Source: Poindextera sp963706385 (GTDB taxonomy: Bacteria; Pseudomonadota; Alphaproteobacteria; Caulobacterales; Caulobacteraceae). From it: 64,000 bases of DNA. The notes below the pieces were generated by a model. The model did no database searches and was not told the DNA's origin. It worked only from the letters and a program-made list of their open reading frames with translations. How positions within the stretch are numbered: position 1 is the first letter of the stretch; each line of letters starts with the position of its first letter. The position numbers and the translations under genes were made by a program. The DNA lies in contig OY970153.1 in NCBI GenBank assembly GCA_963706385.1, positions 3,162,001-3,226,000 on the forward strand, written 5' to 3'. Shown piece by piece: positions 17,524 to 26,202 of this stretch.

Positions 17524-18165
17524 TCAGATCAAGGGGACGGTCGCGGTCGCGGTCGCCGCCGCGCGCGCGTGGCCCCGTTCGACCACCAGTTTCAACCTGA
17601 GCAATTCCGCGATCGAGAGCAGCAGGATGCCGTTCCAGAAGATCAGCGACCAGTTGCGCAGCAGAACCGCCACCGCGATCCAGATCGTCATGCCCGCCGT
17701 CATCAGCGCCAGATTGGGCAGCGACAGGGCCGACACCGACCGGGTCCGCCGGGTCATCACCACCTGCGGGATGAAGGTGCTGGCGGCGACTAGGCCATAG
17801 ACGAAGCCGACCGGCTCGGCCCAGCGCGTGGTGATCAGCCCGGCGAGGAACCAGGGCGCGACCATGGCCGCGATTCCCACCGCCAGCAGCAGGCCGCCGG
17901 CGAAGGCGGCCAGCGCGCGACGCGAGATCAGATAGAGGATGGAAATGTTGAACAGCATGCCGAGGCCGTTCAGCGTGGTCATGAAGAACACCCGGTACTG
18001 CACCCCGATCAGCACCGCGAAACAGCCCAGGCCCATGAGCAGGACGTAGGTCGAGACCGCCAGGCCGGTCACATCGCGCGATCGGATGGTCTTGATCGCC
18101 TGCGCGGCCGGCCCGCCCATCGTCATCAGTCCGGCGATCAGCGACAGAATTTCGACCATGTTCAC
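17524..18165 (-). CDS. PQ-loop repeat (SWEET/SemiSWEET-like) membrane protein
   Basis: About 213 residues with seven predicted transmembrane helices in two halves. The second half has a canonical PQ-loop, TFIPQVVMTRRTRSVSALSL; the first has GGPAAQAIKTIRSRDVTGL at the matching place. The family includes sugar and amino-acid facilitators (SWEET, SemiSWEET, cystinosin). A GTG at 18165 is preferred since AAGGA lies 8 bases upstream; the ATG at 18159 is the alternative. Substrate unknown. Confidence 0.78.
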   Translation of the reverse strand: MNMVEILSLIAGLMTMGGPAAQAIKTIRSRDVTGLAVSTYVLLMGLGCFAVLIGVQYRVFFMTTLNGLGMLFNISILYLISRRALAAFAGGLLLAVGIAAMVAPWFLAGLITTRWAEPVGFVYGLVAASTFIPQVVMTRRTRSVSALSLPNLALMTAGMTIWIAVAVLLRNWSLIFWNGILLLSIAELLRLKLVVERGHARAAATATATVPLI

Positions 18166-18380
18166 GAGGACGTTCCTTCCCATCGGACATCTTGTTGGAC
18201 GCCACCCTATACGCGATGCGTCTGGCTCAAAGCCCCTTTTCCACTTCTCCGGGCGAACCCCGGGGATGATGGGGGAGGCGCGGGAGATCGGATGCGGAAA
18301 GCAGGATTGACGGATTGGCTCCGACAAGCTCCGTATCGCGTTTCGATTGTCGGCGAGCGGCCGACCGCTCAGGGCGCGCG

Positions 18381-19487
18381 ATGGCCAACGACTTCGAGAC
18401 CGACGCCCAGGCGGCGCACGAACTTTTCCAGTCGCTGGACGCCATGGAGGGGCTGCCGGGCCCCGCCGCTCCCTCCCGGCCGGCGACGCGAGCCGCGCCG
18501 GGCCTGGCGGTGCTCCGGGCGGTCTATCCGGGCCTGCTCGTGGCGGCGACCATAGCGCTGGCGTCCACCTGGCTGTCGCAGCATTACGGCGCGCCGGTGA
18601 TGCTGTTCGCGCTCCTGTTCGGGATGGCCTTCCACTTTCTGCATGAGGAGGGAAGCTGCATCGCCGGCATCGAGTTCTCCTCCAAGGCGGTGTTGCGGCT
18701 GGGCGTGGCCCTGCTCGGGGCGAGGATCACCGCGACGCAGATTCTCGGCCTGGGCGCCATGCCGATCGCCACCGTCGTCGTCGGGGTCACCACCACCATC
18801 GGCGTGGGGTATCTGGCGGCGCGCGCCCTGGGGCAGAGCCGGTCATACGGCGTCCTCTCGGGCGGAGCCGTCGGCGTCTGCGGCGCTTCGGCCGCCCTCG
18901 CCATCGCGTCGGTCCTGCCCCGTAATCCCGATAGCGAGCGCGACACCATCCTCACCGTCGTCACGGTGACGGCCCTCTCGACCTTGGCCATGATCCTCTA
19001 CCCGTTGATCGCCACCGGGGTCGGTCTGGACCATGTGCGGGCCGGAATCTTTCTGGGCGGCACCATCCACGACGTGGCCCAGGTGGTGGGCGCCGGCTAC
19101 ACCATCTCGCCGCAGACCGGCGACATCGCCACCTATGTGAAGCTGCTGCGCGTCACCATGCTGCTGCCGGTGGTCTTCGTCATCGCCTTGTTCACGGCGC
19201 GGGGCGCGGGCGTGGGCCAAGCCGGGCCCAAGCCGCCGATCCCGCTGTTCCTGCTCGGCTTCGCCGCCCTGGTGGCGGTCAACAGCTTCGGCCTCTTGTC
19301 CAAGCCGGTCGTCGACGCCGCGAGCGACATCTCCCGCTGGTGCCTGGTCACCGCGATCGCCGCGCTGGGCATGAAGACGTCGTTCAAGGCCCTGATCGCC
19401 GTCGGCTGGCGCCCGGTCGCCGTGATGATCGTCGAGACCGCCTGGATCGGCGCTCTGGTGATGAGCGCGGTGCTGGTCTTCCGCTGA
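18381..19487 (+). CDS. YeiH/UPF0324-family putative sulfate exporter
   Basis: A 368-residue polytopic membrane protein with about ten hydrophobic helices. Family signatures include the FLHEEGSCIAGIEFSSKAVLRLGVALLG region, SGGAVGVCGASAALAIASVLP and GIFLGGTIHDVAQVVGAGY. It starts MANDFETDAQAAHELFQSL. The YeiH family is annotated as sulfate or organosulfonate exporters; transport is inferred, not shown. It is transcribed divergently from the PQ-loop gene, and no sulfur gene is adjacent. Confidence 0.88.
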   Translation: MANDFETDAQAAHELFQSLDAMEGLPGPAAPSRPATRAAPGLAVLRAVYPGLLVAATIALASTWLSQHYGAPVMLFALLFGMAFHFLHEEGSCIAGIEFSSKAVLRLGVALLGARITATQILGLGAMPIATVVVGVTTTIGVGYLAARALGQSRSYGVLSGGAVGVCGASAALAIASVLPRNPDSERDTILTVVTVTALSTLAMILYPLIATGVGLDHVRAGIFLGGTIHDVAQVVGAGYTISPQTGDIATYVKLLRVTMLLPVVFVIALFTARGAGVGQAGPKPPIPLFLLGFAALVAVNSFGLLSKPVVDAASDISRWCLVTAIAALGMKTSFKALIAVGWRPVAVMIVETAWIGALVMSAVLVFR

Positions 19488-19507
19488 GACCGCGACGGGG
19501 GGACCGC

Positions 19508-21784
19508 CTACTCCGCCGCATCGAGCACCGCCGTCGCCCGATCGATCCGCTGGCTCGCGGCGTCAAGCGCCCGGGCGGTGCGGGCGATGTAGTCGGCCGC
19601 TTCCGCCCAGCGCCGCCCTTCGATCGCCTCGCGCGCGCCGGGCAGGGTCTTGGCGCCGTAGCCGGTCAAAACCCCCGGGGCGTAGATCAGGTGTTGGTAC
19701 CAGGGCCGGCCGGGCAGACCGCGCGGGTCGGTCAGGGCGTGCTCGACGCCGATCAATAGGCCATCGAGCCTGGCCCGCTCGGCCGGCGTCAGCGGCCCCG
19801 CGCGCGCCAGCGCCTGGTCGTAGGTCTCGGCGCTGGCCTTCAGCCGGCCGACCGCGGCGGCGAGCAGGCTGAAGTCGATCTGCGGCGCGACGTCTTCCCG
19901 GGGCGGCGGCAGGCTGGTCTTGGTCGGATCGGCCGCCAGGGTGAAGGCGCGCATGTCCAGCAACCGGTTGGTCGAAACCGAACGCGCGCGCATCGCGTCG
20001 GTCGCGGCGCGCAGCTCGTCGAGGTCGGCGGCGATGTTGGCCGCCAGTTCGCCGAACCGCAGCGGAACCACCTCGGCGTCGGCCGCGCGCAGCACCAGCC
20101 GGCCCGCCGTCTGGGCCAAGGCCACGCCATAGCGCAGGCCTGGATCGCCGAACCGGGCGTAGTGCTCGAAGGTGTCGTACTGCGAGTGGTAGACCCCGGC
20201 CTGCTGCTCCTCGCCGGTGAATTCCAGGTTGATCGAGGCTATGCCCAGGTGCTGGACGAAGGGGGTGTAGTCCGAGCCCGAGCCGAGCGGCGCGATCGGC
20301 AGGTCCGGGCCGGCCGAGGCGGTCTTGGCCAAGCGGCGTTCGGCCTCGCTGGCGTCGGGCGCGGCGCCGCGCACCGCGATCATGGCCATCGCCCGCTCGC
20401 GCACGCTGACCCCGGTTTCCGGATCGTTCACGTCGGCGGCCGTCTGGTCGATCAGCCGCTGGGTGGAATAGCTGCCGCCGGCGCTCAGGAACCCGCGGCC
20501 GTTGGAGTCGGAGTTGACGTAGAGCGCGGCCTTGGCGGTCAGCTCCTCCGCGTGCTGCTCGGCCCATTCGGTCGAGCCCAGAAGGCCGGGCTCCTCGCCG
20601 TCCCAACTGGCGTAGACGATGGTCCGCTTCGGCCGCCAGCCGGCGTGGGCCAGGGCGCCGATGGCCCTGGCCTCCTCCAGCATCGCGCTCTGGCCGGAGA
20701 GCGGGTCCCAGGCCCCGAACACCCAGCCGTCGCGGTGGTTGGCCCGGATCACCCATTCGTCCGGCCGCTCGGCGCCGCGCATCACCGCGATGACGTCGTA
20801 GAGCGGCGCCAGACTCCAGTCGGAGCGCACCAGCAGATGCGCCCGCGCCGGGCCGGGGCCGACGTGGTAGGTTAGGGCCAGGCCCCCGCGCCAGGCCTTG
20901 GGCGCGACCGGACCGTCCAGCGCCGCCAGGAACGGCTGGGCGTCGGCCCAGGAGATCGGCAGCACCGGGATGTTCATGATGGTCTTGGCCTGACCGATCG
21001 GGATGCGCTTGGCGTCGGCGGTGGCGCCGATGTTCGGGGTCAAGGGGTCGCCGGCCTCGATGGGCATGTCGAGCACCGAGCCGCGCTGCACGCCGTGGTC
21101 CGGCCGCGTCCCGCCCTTGGGGTAGGGATCGCCGACGCCATAGCCGTCGTCGGCCGGGTCGGAATAGAGGATGCAGCCGACCGCGCCGTGCTCTTGGGCC
21201 AGCTTGGGCTTCAGCCCGCGCCAGCCGCCGCCGTAGCGGACGATGACGATCTTGCCGGTCACGTCGACGCCCATCCGGGCCAGGGCCGCGTAGTCGTCGG
21301 GCATGCCCTGGTTGAGGTAGACCAGCTCGGCCGTGACGTCGCCGTCGCCGCCGAAGACGGCATAGGGCGGCAGGGCGCCGGCGCGGATCGCCGAGGTCGC
21401 GTCGCCCGGCAGCGGCGGCTCGCTGAGCGCGGCCTTGAACGGCGTTGGCCCGACCAGCTCCAGCGATTCCGCGAGCGGCGTCGGATAGAGCACCTGGAAG
21501 GTCTCGATGCGGGCGTCCCAGCCCCAGGCCTTGAACTGGCCGAGCACGAACTCGGCGTTGGCCTTGTCGTGCGGCGAGCCAACCTGGTTGGGGGCCGAGG
21601 CCATGCTTCTCAGCCGCGCCTCGATCGCGCCGGCGGACAGGCCCGCGTCGAACCGCGCCTCCAGCGCCCGCTCGGCGTCCGCGCCGGCCGGGGTGAAGCC
21701 CAGCATCGGGGCCGCGGCGAACGCCATCGCCGGCGCCAGCAGCACCGTCGCCGCGCACAGCATCGATCGAGTCTTGCCCGCCAT
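19508..21784 (-). CDS. Secreted M28-family metallopeptidase with PA domain (glutamate carboxypeptidase II-like)
   Basis: A 758-residue protein with a Sec signal peptide (MAGKTRSMLCAATVLLAPAM, cleavage near AFA-AAP). A protease-associated insert lies at about 150-280 (GKIVIVRYGGGWRGLKP). Zinc ligands of clan MH are recognisable: His in NHRDGWVFGAWDPLSG, Asp in the same segment, Glu-Glu in SWDGEEPGLLGS, Asp in VNSDSNGRG and His in YHSQYDTFEHY. A transferrin-receptor-like dimerisation domain forms the last 150 residues. The architecture matches folate hydrolase/NAALADase, which trims peptides outside the cytoplasm. Confidence 0.92.
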   Translation of the reverse strand: MAGKTRSMLCAATVLLAPAMAFAAAPMLGFTPAGADAERALEARFDAGLSAGAIEARLRSMASAPNQVGSPHDKANAEFVLGQFKAWGWDARIETFQVLYPTPLAESLELVGPTPFKAALSEPPLPGDATSAIRAGALPPYAVFGGDGDVTAELVYLNQGMPDDYAALARMGVDVTGKIVIVRYGGGWRGLKPKLAQEHGAVGCILYSDPADDGYGVGDPYPKGGTRPDHGVQRGSVLDMPIEAGDPLTPNIGATADAKRIPIGQAKTIMNIPVLPISWADAQPFLAALDGPVAPKAWRGGLALTYHVGPGPARAHLLVRSDWSLAPLYDVIAVMRGAERPDEWVIRANHRDGWVFGAWDPLSGQSAMLEEARAIGALAHAGWRPKRTIVYASWDGEEPGLLGSTEWAEQHAEELTAKAALYVNSDSNGRGFLSAGGSYSTQRLIDQTAADVNDPETGVSVRERAMAMIAVRGAAPDASEAERRLAKTASAGPDLPIAPLGSGSDYTPFVQHLGIASINLEFTGEEQQAGVYHSQYDTFEHYARFGDPGLRYGVALAQTAGRLVLRAADAEVVPLRFGELAANIAADLDELRAATDAMRARSVSTNRLLDMRAFTLAADPTKTSLPPPREDVAPQIDFSLLAAAVGRLKASAETYDQALARAGPLTPAERARLDGLLIGVEHALTDPRGLPGRPWYQHLIYAPGVLTGYGAKTLPGAREAIEGRRWAEAADYIARTARALDAASQRIDRATAVLDAAE

Positions 21785-21881
21785 CCCGCCCCCGCCTCAG
21801 TCGCGCGCCCGATCGGCTGTGGCCTTCGTCCGCCGCCGGACGCTATCAAGGGAGGCGACAACTTCACAGCCCCAGGCCCTC

Positions 21882-22934
21882 ATGCCGTCCGCGCCGCCCG
21901 CCGTCGATGCCGACCTCGCCGCCTTCGCCGCCGAGCAGGGGCTGGTCCGCGCCGGGGAGGCCGCGCGCTGGACGCCGCTGGCCGGCGGGGTCTCGTCCGA
22001 CATCTGGCGGCTGGACGCCGGCGGACGCACGGTCTGCGTCAAGCGGGCGCTGACCCGACTGAAGGTCGCCGACGACTGGACCGCGCCGGTCGCCCGCAAC
22101 CTCTACGAATGGCGCTGGTTCGAGACCGTGCGCGCGCGCTTCCCTGACGCGGCGCCCGAGTTGGTCGCGGTCGACGCCGCGCGCGGGGTGTTCGCCATGG
22201 CCTTCCTGCCGCCCGAAGACTATCCGTTGTGGAAGGCGCACCTGCTGGCCGGCCGGGCCGACGTCGGCTTCGCCGCCCAGGTCGGCGAACGCCTAGGCCT
22301 GATCCACGCGGCCACCGCCCGCGACCCGGCCCTGGCCGAGCGGTTCCCGACCGACGAGATATTCTTCGCGCTCCGGCTCGACGCCTACCTCCTGGCCACC
22401 GCGCGGCGCCGGCCGAGGGTGGCCGCGGCGCTGGAGGCGCTGGCCGCGCGCACCGCCGGCCTGCACCTGGCCCTGGTCCACGGCGACGTCAGCCCGAAGA
22501 ACATCCTGATCGGGCCGCGCGGACCGGTGTTCCTCGACGCCGAGACCGCCTGGTACGGCGATCCGGCTTTCGATCTGGCCTTCTGCCTGAACCATCTGCT
22601 GCTCAAATGCCTGGCCGCGCCGGCCGCCAGGGCGGACCTGCTGGCTAGCTTCGCCGCGCTCGCCGCCGCCTATCTGGCGAAGGTCGACTGGGAGGCGCCG
22701 GCCGCGATCGAGGCCCGCGCCGCGAGCCTGCTGCCCGGCCTGATGCTGGCCCGCATCGACGGCAAGTCGCCGGTCGAATACCTGACCAAGGAGGCGGACA
22801 AGGAGCTGGTCCGCGCCGTCGCCGAGCGGCTTCTGCTGGCGCCCCCGCGCGGCTGGCCGAGGTCGCCGCCGCCTGGGCCGGGGCGCTCGCGGCTTAGGGA
22901 GGCCCGCGCGGAACCCGGGTGGCGGCTTTCCTGA
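21882..22934 (+). CDS. Aminoglycoside phosphotransferase-like kinase, probable 3' frameshift
   Basis: A 350-residue APH/choline-kinase-fold protein. The Gly-rich start TPLAGGVSSDIWRL, the Lys of TVCVKRAL, catalytic loop LVHGDVSPKNILIG and the metal Asp in VFLDAETAWYGDP are present. The last 30 residues are Pro/Arg-rich and unlike the family. One base out of frame the DNA encodes RLAEVAAAWAGALAA and stops at 22897, which looks like a natural end. A single-base indel in the GC-rich run near 22843-22853 would explain this. Substrate unknown. It is divergent from the M28 peptidase gene. Confidence 0.82.
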   Translation: MPSAPPAVDADLAAFAAEQGLVRAGEAARWTPLAGGVSSDIWRLDAGGRTVCVKRALTRLKVADDWTAPVARNLYEWRWFETVRARFPDAAPELVAVDAARGVFAMAFLPPEDYPLWKAHLLAGRADVGFAAQVGERLGLIHAATARDPALAERFPTDEIFFALRLDAYLLATARRRPRVAAALEALAARTAGLHLALVHGDVSPKNILIGPRGPVFLDAETAWYGDPAFDLAFCLNHLLLKCLAAPAARADLLASFAALAAAYLAKVDWEAPAAIEARAASLLPGLMLARIDGKSPVEYLTKEADKELVRAVAERLLLAPPRGWPRSPPPGPGRSRLREARAEPGWRLS

Positions 22935-22987
22935 AACTGTGATCTCTGATAGCGGGTGACCGCTCAAAGCGAACGAGGATTTTTGAC

Positions 22988-24319
22988 GTGAACAGCCAGG
23001 CCCCGCGCGGCGAAAACGCCCTGGATCTCTCCGCCTTCTGGATGCCGTTCACGGCCAACCGCCAGTTCAAGGCCAATCCGCGCCTCTTGGTCTCGGCCAA
23101 GGGGATGTATTACCGCTCGGCCGACGGGACGCGGGTGATGGACGGCGCCTCCGGGCTGTGGTGCGTCAACGCCGGTCATGGCCGCGAGGAGATCACGCAG
23201 GCGGTCGCCCGCCAGCTCGAAACCCTGGACTACGCCCCGACCTTCCAGATGGGCCATCCCCTGGCCTTCGACTTCGCCGCCCGGCTGGCCAAGCTGGCGC
23301 CGGAGGGGCTGGACCGGATCTTCTTCACCAACTCCGGCTCGGAGTCGGTCGACACCGCGTTGAAGATCGCCTTCGCCTATCACCGCGCCCGCGGCGAGGG
23401 CCAGCGCACCCGGGTGATCGGCCGCGAGAAGGGCTACCACGGGGTCGGCTTCGGCGGCATCTCGGTCGGCGGCCTGGTCAACAACCGGCGGATGTTCCCG
23501 CTCTTGCCCGGCATGGACCATCTGCGCCACACCCACGACCTGGCCCGCAACGCCTTCGCCAAGGGCCAGCCCGAGCACGGCGCCGAGCTGGCCGACGAGC
23601 TGGACCGAATCCTCAACCTGCACGGCCCGGAGACCGTGGCCGCGGTGATCGTCGAGCCGGTGGCCGGCTCGGCCGGGGTGCTGCCGCCGCCGGTCGGTTA
23701 TCTGGAGCGGCTGCGCGCGATCTGCGACCACTATGGCGTGCTGTTGATCTTCGACGAGGTGATCACCGGCTTCGGCCGGGTGGGCGCGCCGTTCGCGGCC
23801 CAGCGCTTCGGCGTAACCCCCGACCTGATGACCACCGCCAAGGGTATCACCAACGGCTCGATCCCGATGGGCGCGGTGTTCGCCCGGCGCGAGATCCACG
23901 ACGCCTTCATGCGCGGGCCCGAGCCGCTGATCGAGCTGTTCCACGGCTACACCTATTCGGCCCACCCGGTGGCCTGCGCGGCGGGCCTGGCCTGCCTGGA
24001 CATCTATCAGCGCGAGGGGTTGCTGACCCGCGCCGGCCAGGTGGCGGCCAGGTTCGAGGCGCGGCTGCACGGCCTGCGCGAGCATCCGCACGTGATCGAC
24101 ATCCGCAACCTCGGCCTGATGGGCGCGGTCGAGCTGACGCCCCGCCCGGACGCGCCCGGCGCGCGCGGCTATGAGGTGCTGAACAAGGCCCTGGCCAAGG
24201 GCCTGCTGGTCCGCGCCAGCGGCGACATCATCGCGCTGTCGCCGCCGCTGATCATCACCGAGGCCGAGATCGACACCCTGTTCGACACTCTGGGCGGTGT
24301 GCTGAAAACCATCGCGTGA
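22988..24319 (+). CDS. Class III PLP aminotransferase, omega-amino acid:pyruvate type
   Basis: A 443-residue fold-type I aminotransferase starting with GTG (MNSQAPRGENALDLSAFWMP). FTNSGSESVDTALK binds the PLP phosphate, IFDEVITGFGRVG contains the PLP-contacting Asp, and the Schiff-base Lys is in TTAKGITNGSIPMG. The WMPFTANRQFK start is characteristic of beta-alanine:pyruvate aminotransferases, which feed malonate semialdehyde metabolism. AACGAGGAT sits 7-8 bases upstream of the GTG. No partner dehydrogenase gene is adjacent. Confidence 0.92.
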   Translation: MNSQAPRGENALDLSAFWMPFTANRQFKANPRLLVSAKGMYYRSADGTRVMDGASGLWCVNAGHGREEITQAVARQLETLDYAPTFQMGHPLAFDFAARLAKLAPEGLDRIFFTNSGSESVDTALKIAFAYHRARGEGQRTRVIGREKGYHGVGFGGISVGGLVNNRRMFPLLPGMDHLRHTHDLARNAFAKGQPEHGAELADELDRILNLHGPETVAAVIVEPVAGSAGVLPPPVGYLERLRAICDHYGVLLIFDEVITGFGRVGAPFAAQRFGVTPDLMTTAKGITNGSIPMGAVFARREIHDAFMRGPEPLIELFHGYTYSAHPVACAAGLACLDIYQREGLLTRAGQVAARFEARLHGLREHPHVIDIRNLGLMGAVELTPRPDAPGARGYEVLNKALAKGLLVRASGDIIALSPPLIITEAEIDTLFDTLGGVLKTIA

Positions 24320-24358
24320 GGACGGCGGGGCTCGCGCCGATCCCTCACGCCGCCTAAT

Positions 24359-24376
24359 CCCCGCGCGGGCGCGGGG
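24359..24376. terminator. GC-rich hairpin between convergent genes
   Basis: CCCCGCGC and GCGCGGGG form an 8-bp perfect stem with a 2-base loop. It lies between the stops of the convergent aminotransferase and small secreted protein genes. There is no T-run, so intrinsic termination is not certain. Confidence 0.45.
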
Positions 24377-24385
24377 CGTTCAGCC

Positions 24386-24721
24386 TCACCAATGGTGGTG
24401 GTCGTCGTCGTGGCGCCAGCCTTCGCCGCGGACGCAATGGTCGAGGGTGTCGCGGCGGGCGTCGCGCTCGCGCACGGCGTCCTTGTGTCGCGCGCTCAGG
24501 CACCAATCGAAATGGGTTCGGTAATCCGAAGACCATCGCGCGCGGTTCTGCTCGATCGCGTATCCGCAGTGGTGGCTGTCGTAGGCCGCGCGCGTCTGGC
24601 GAACGGCCGCTTGGGCGTAGTCGTGGCAGAAGTCCGGGTTGGCCGCGCTGGCGCCGCTCGCCAAGCCGAGCGCCATCACCAGGGCGCCGGCCAAGAGCCC
24701 AATTCCAAGAAATCTAGACAT
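24386..24721 (-). CDS. Small secreted protein with four cysteines and an Asp/His-rich tail
   Basis: A 111-residue protein with a signal peptide (MSRFLGIGLLAGALVMALGL, cleavage after ASA). The mature part has Cys residues in DFCHDYAQ, HHCGYAI, FDWCLSA and DHCVRG, consistent with two periplasmic disulfides. It ends RHDDDHHHW, a possible metal-binding tail. The open frame extends upstream to 24811, but the signal peptide fixes the start. Function unknown. Confidence 0.7.
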   Translation of the reverse strand: MSRFLGIGLLAGALVMALGLASGASAANPDFCHDYAQAAVRQTRAAYDSHHCGYAIEQNRARWSSDYRTHFDWCLSARHKDAVRERDARRDTLDHCVRGEGWRHDDDHHHW

Positions 24722-24860
24722 GTTTTCCTCGAATCTCCGCTGCTTTCGCCAAATATCGATCCATCGCGCCGCGGAAGCAATTGGATTGCGTGGGCGCGAA
24801 GGCGCGGCCACCGCCCGGTGAACTTCGCCGGCCGGCGCTCCGGGAAGCTCGCCACGCCCC

Positions 24861-26180
24861 TCACTTCGGCAGGTAGGCCCGCAGCACGTCGTCGATGATC
24901 CGCTCCAGCTCGCTCAGCGTGTTGCACGGCTTCACCACGTGGCAGAAGCGGCGGTAGCGCTCCATCTCGGAATCGCCCCGGCTCCAGAAGGTCTCCGGCT
25001 CGGGGTTCAGCCAGATCACCGCCCGCGCCCGCTCGTTGATCTGCCTGAGAATATCGACGCGCGGGTCGACATAGTTGCTGCGCCCGTCGCCCAGGATGAT
25101 CACCGTGGTGTGGCGATCCAGCTTCTGCAGGTGCAGCGCGGCGAAATCCTCCAGCGACAGGCCGTAGTCGGTCGAGCGCAGGCCGATCTTCTTGATCACC
25201 GCGGCGATCGCCACCTCGGCGGTCTCCGCGTCGAGGATGTCGCCGACCGGGATCAGCCGGTTGGAGAAGGCGAAGGCGTCCAGCCGCTCGACCACCTCGT
25301 TGAGGCTGTAGAGGAACAGCATGAGGAACTGCGAGACGTTGGCCACCGAGCCGGAGACGTCGCACAGGGCGACGATCTTGGGCCGCTCGATCTTTCTGGT
25401 CTTCCAGACGATGTCGAACGGTATGCCCTCGTGCGGCATGGCCTTGCGCAGGGTGCGGCGGACGTCAAGCTGGCCCCGCTTGGCCCGGCGCTGGCGGCGC
25501 GAATAGCGGGAGGCCAGCCGCTTGGCCATGCGGCGCACCAGGGTCTGCATGGCGGCCATCTCGCGCGGATCGATCGCGGTCAGCCGCTCCTCGGCCAGCA
25601 GCTCCTCGCGCAGCTTGCGGCCGCTTTCGGCGGCGTAGAGGTCGTGCTGGCGCTCGATGTAGCGCTTGGCCTCCTCGAACAGCGCCGCGCGCTTCTGGCC
25701 CAGCCGGTCGGCCAGCTTGCCGTCGCCGCCCTCGCGCCGCTGGGTGATCAGCGCCTCCAGGCTTCGCAGCCCCATCTCGTCCAGCAGCCGGCGGGTCAGG
25801 AGGCGCCGCTGGCTGGACAGGCGGATGTCGGCCGCGCCGGAGCGCTCGGCCGCCGCCTCCATCGCCTGGGCCAGGCCCGCCAGGTCGTTCTCCAGCAGCA
25901 TCTGGGCCAGCGGCGAGGCCTCGCCGACCTCGGCGGAGGGTTCGGCCGCACCCTTATCGCCGGCCAGGGCGCGGAACTCCTCGCGGTCGAAGAAGGTGTC
26001 GAAACAGCGCTCGAAGCGCGCCACCTCGTCGGCGGTCTTGGCCAGGGTGGCGCACAGGGCGTCGCGGAACAGCTCCCGGTCGGTGAAGCCGGTGACGCCG
26101 ATGGCCCGGTGGGCGTCGATCGCCTCGGCGGGCGAGACGCGCACCTCCGATGCGCGCAGGGCGCGGAGGAACTTCTCCAT
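24861..26180 (-). CDS. VWA-domain protein, CoxE-like
   Basis: A 439-residue protein (MEKFLRALRASEVRVSPAEA). The N-terminal two-thirds is helical and Arg/Glu-rich. The C-terminal von Willebrand A domain has the MIDAS motif in LCDVSGSVANVSQ and a later metal-site segment, ILGDGRSNY. This is the CoxE-like architecture, which in Mo-CO dehydrogenase clusters works with the MoxR-type ATPase CoxD in metallocentre maturation. A MoxR ATPase gene precedes it by 22 bp on the same strand. No CO dehydrogenase genes are visible, so the client is unknown. An in-frame GTG at 26192 is an alternative start. Confidence 0.87.
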   Translation of the reverse strand: MEKFLRALRASEVRVSPAEAIDAHRAIGVTGFTDRELFRDALCATLAKTADEVARFERCFDTFFDREEFRALAGDKGAAEPSAEVGEASPLAQMLLENDLAGLAQAMEAAAERSGAADIRLSSQRRLLTRRLLDEMGLRSLEALITQRREGGDGKLADRLGQKRAALFEEAKRYIERQHDLYAAESGRKLREELLAEERLTAIDPREMAAMQTLVRRMAKRLASRYSRRQRRAKRGQLDVRRTLRKAMPHEGIPFDIVWKTRKIERPKIVALCDVSGSVANVSQFLMLFLYSLNEVVERLDAFAFSNRLIPVGDILDAETAEVAIAAVIKKIGLRSTDYGLSLEDFAALHLQKLDRHTTVIILGDGRSNYVDPRVDILRQINERARAVIWLNPEPETFWSRGDSEMERYRRFCHVVKPCNTLSELERIIDDVLRAYLPK

Positions 26181-26202
26181 CGTCCGCTGCACGGCGGACC
26201 GC

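Noticed and set aside
19563..21758. 731-codon frame parallel to the M28 peptidase
   Set aside because: Same-strand out-of-frame reading of the peptidase gene; Arg-rich and motif-free.
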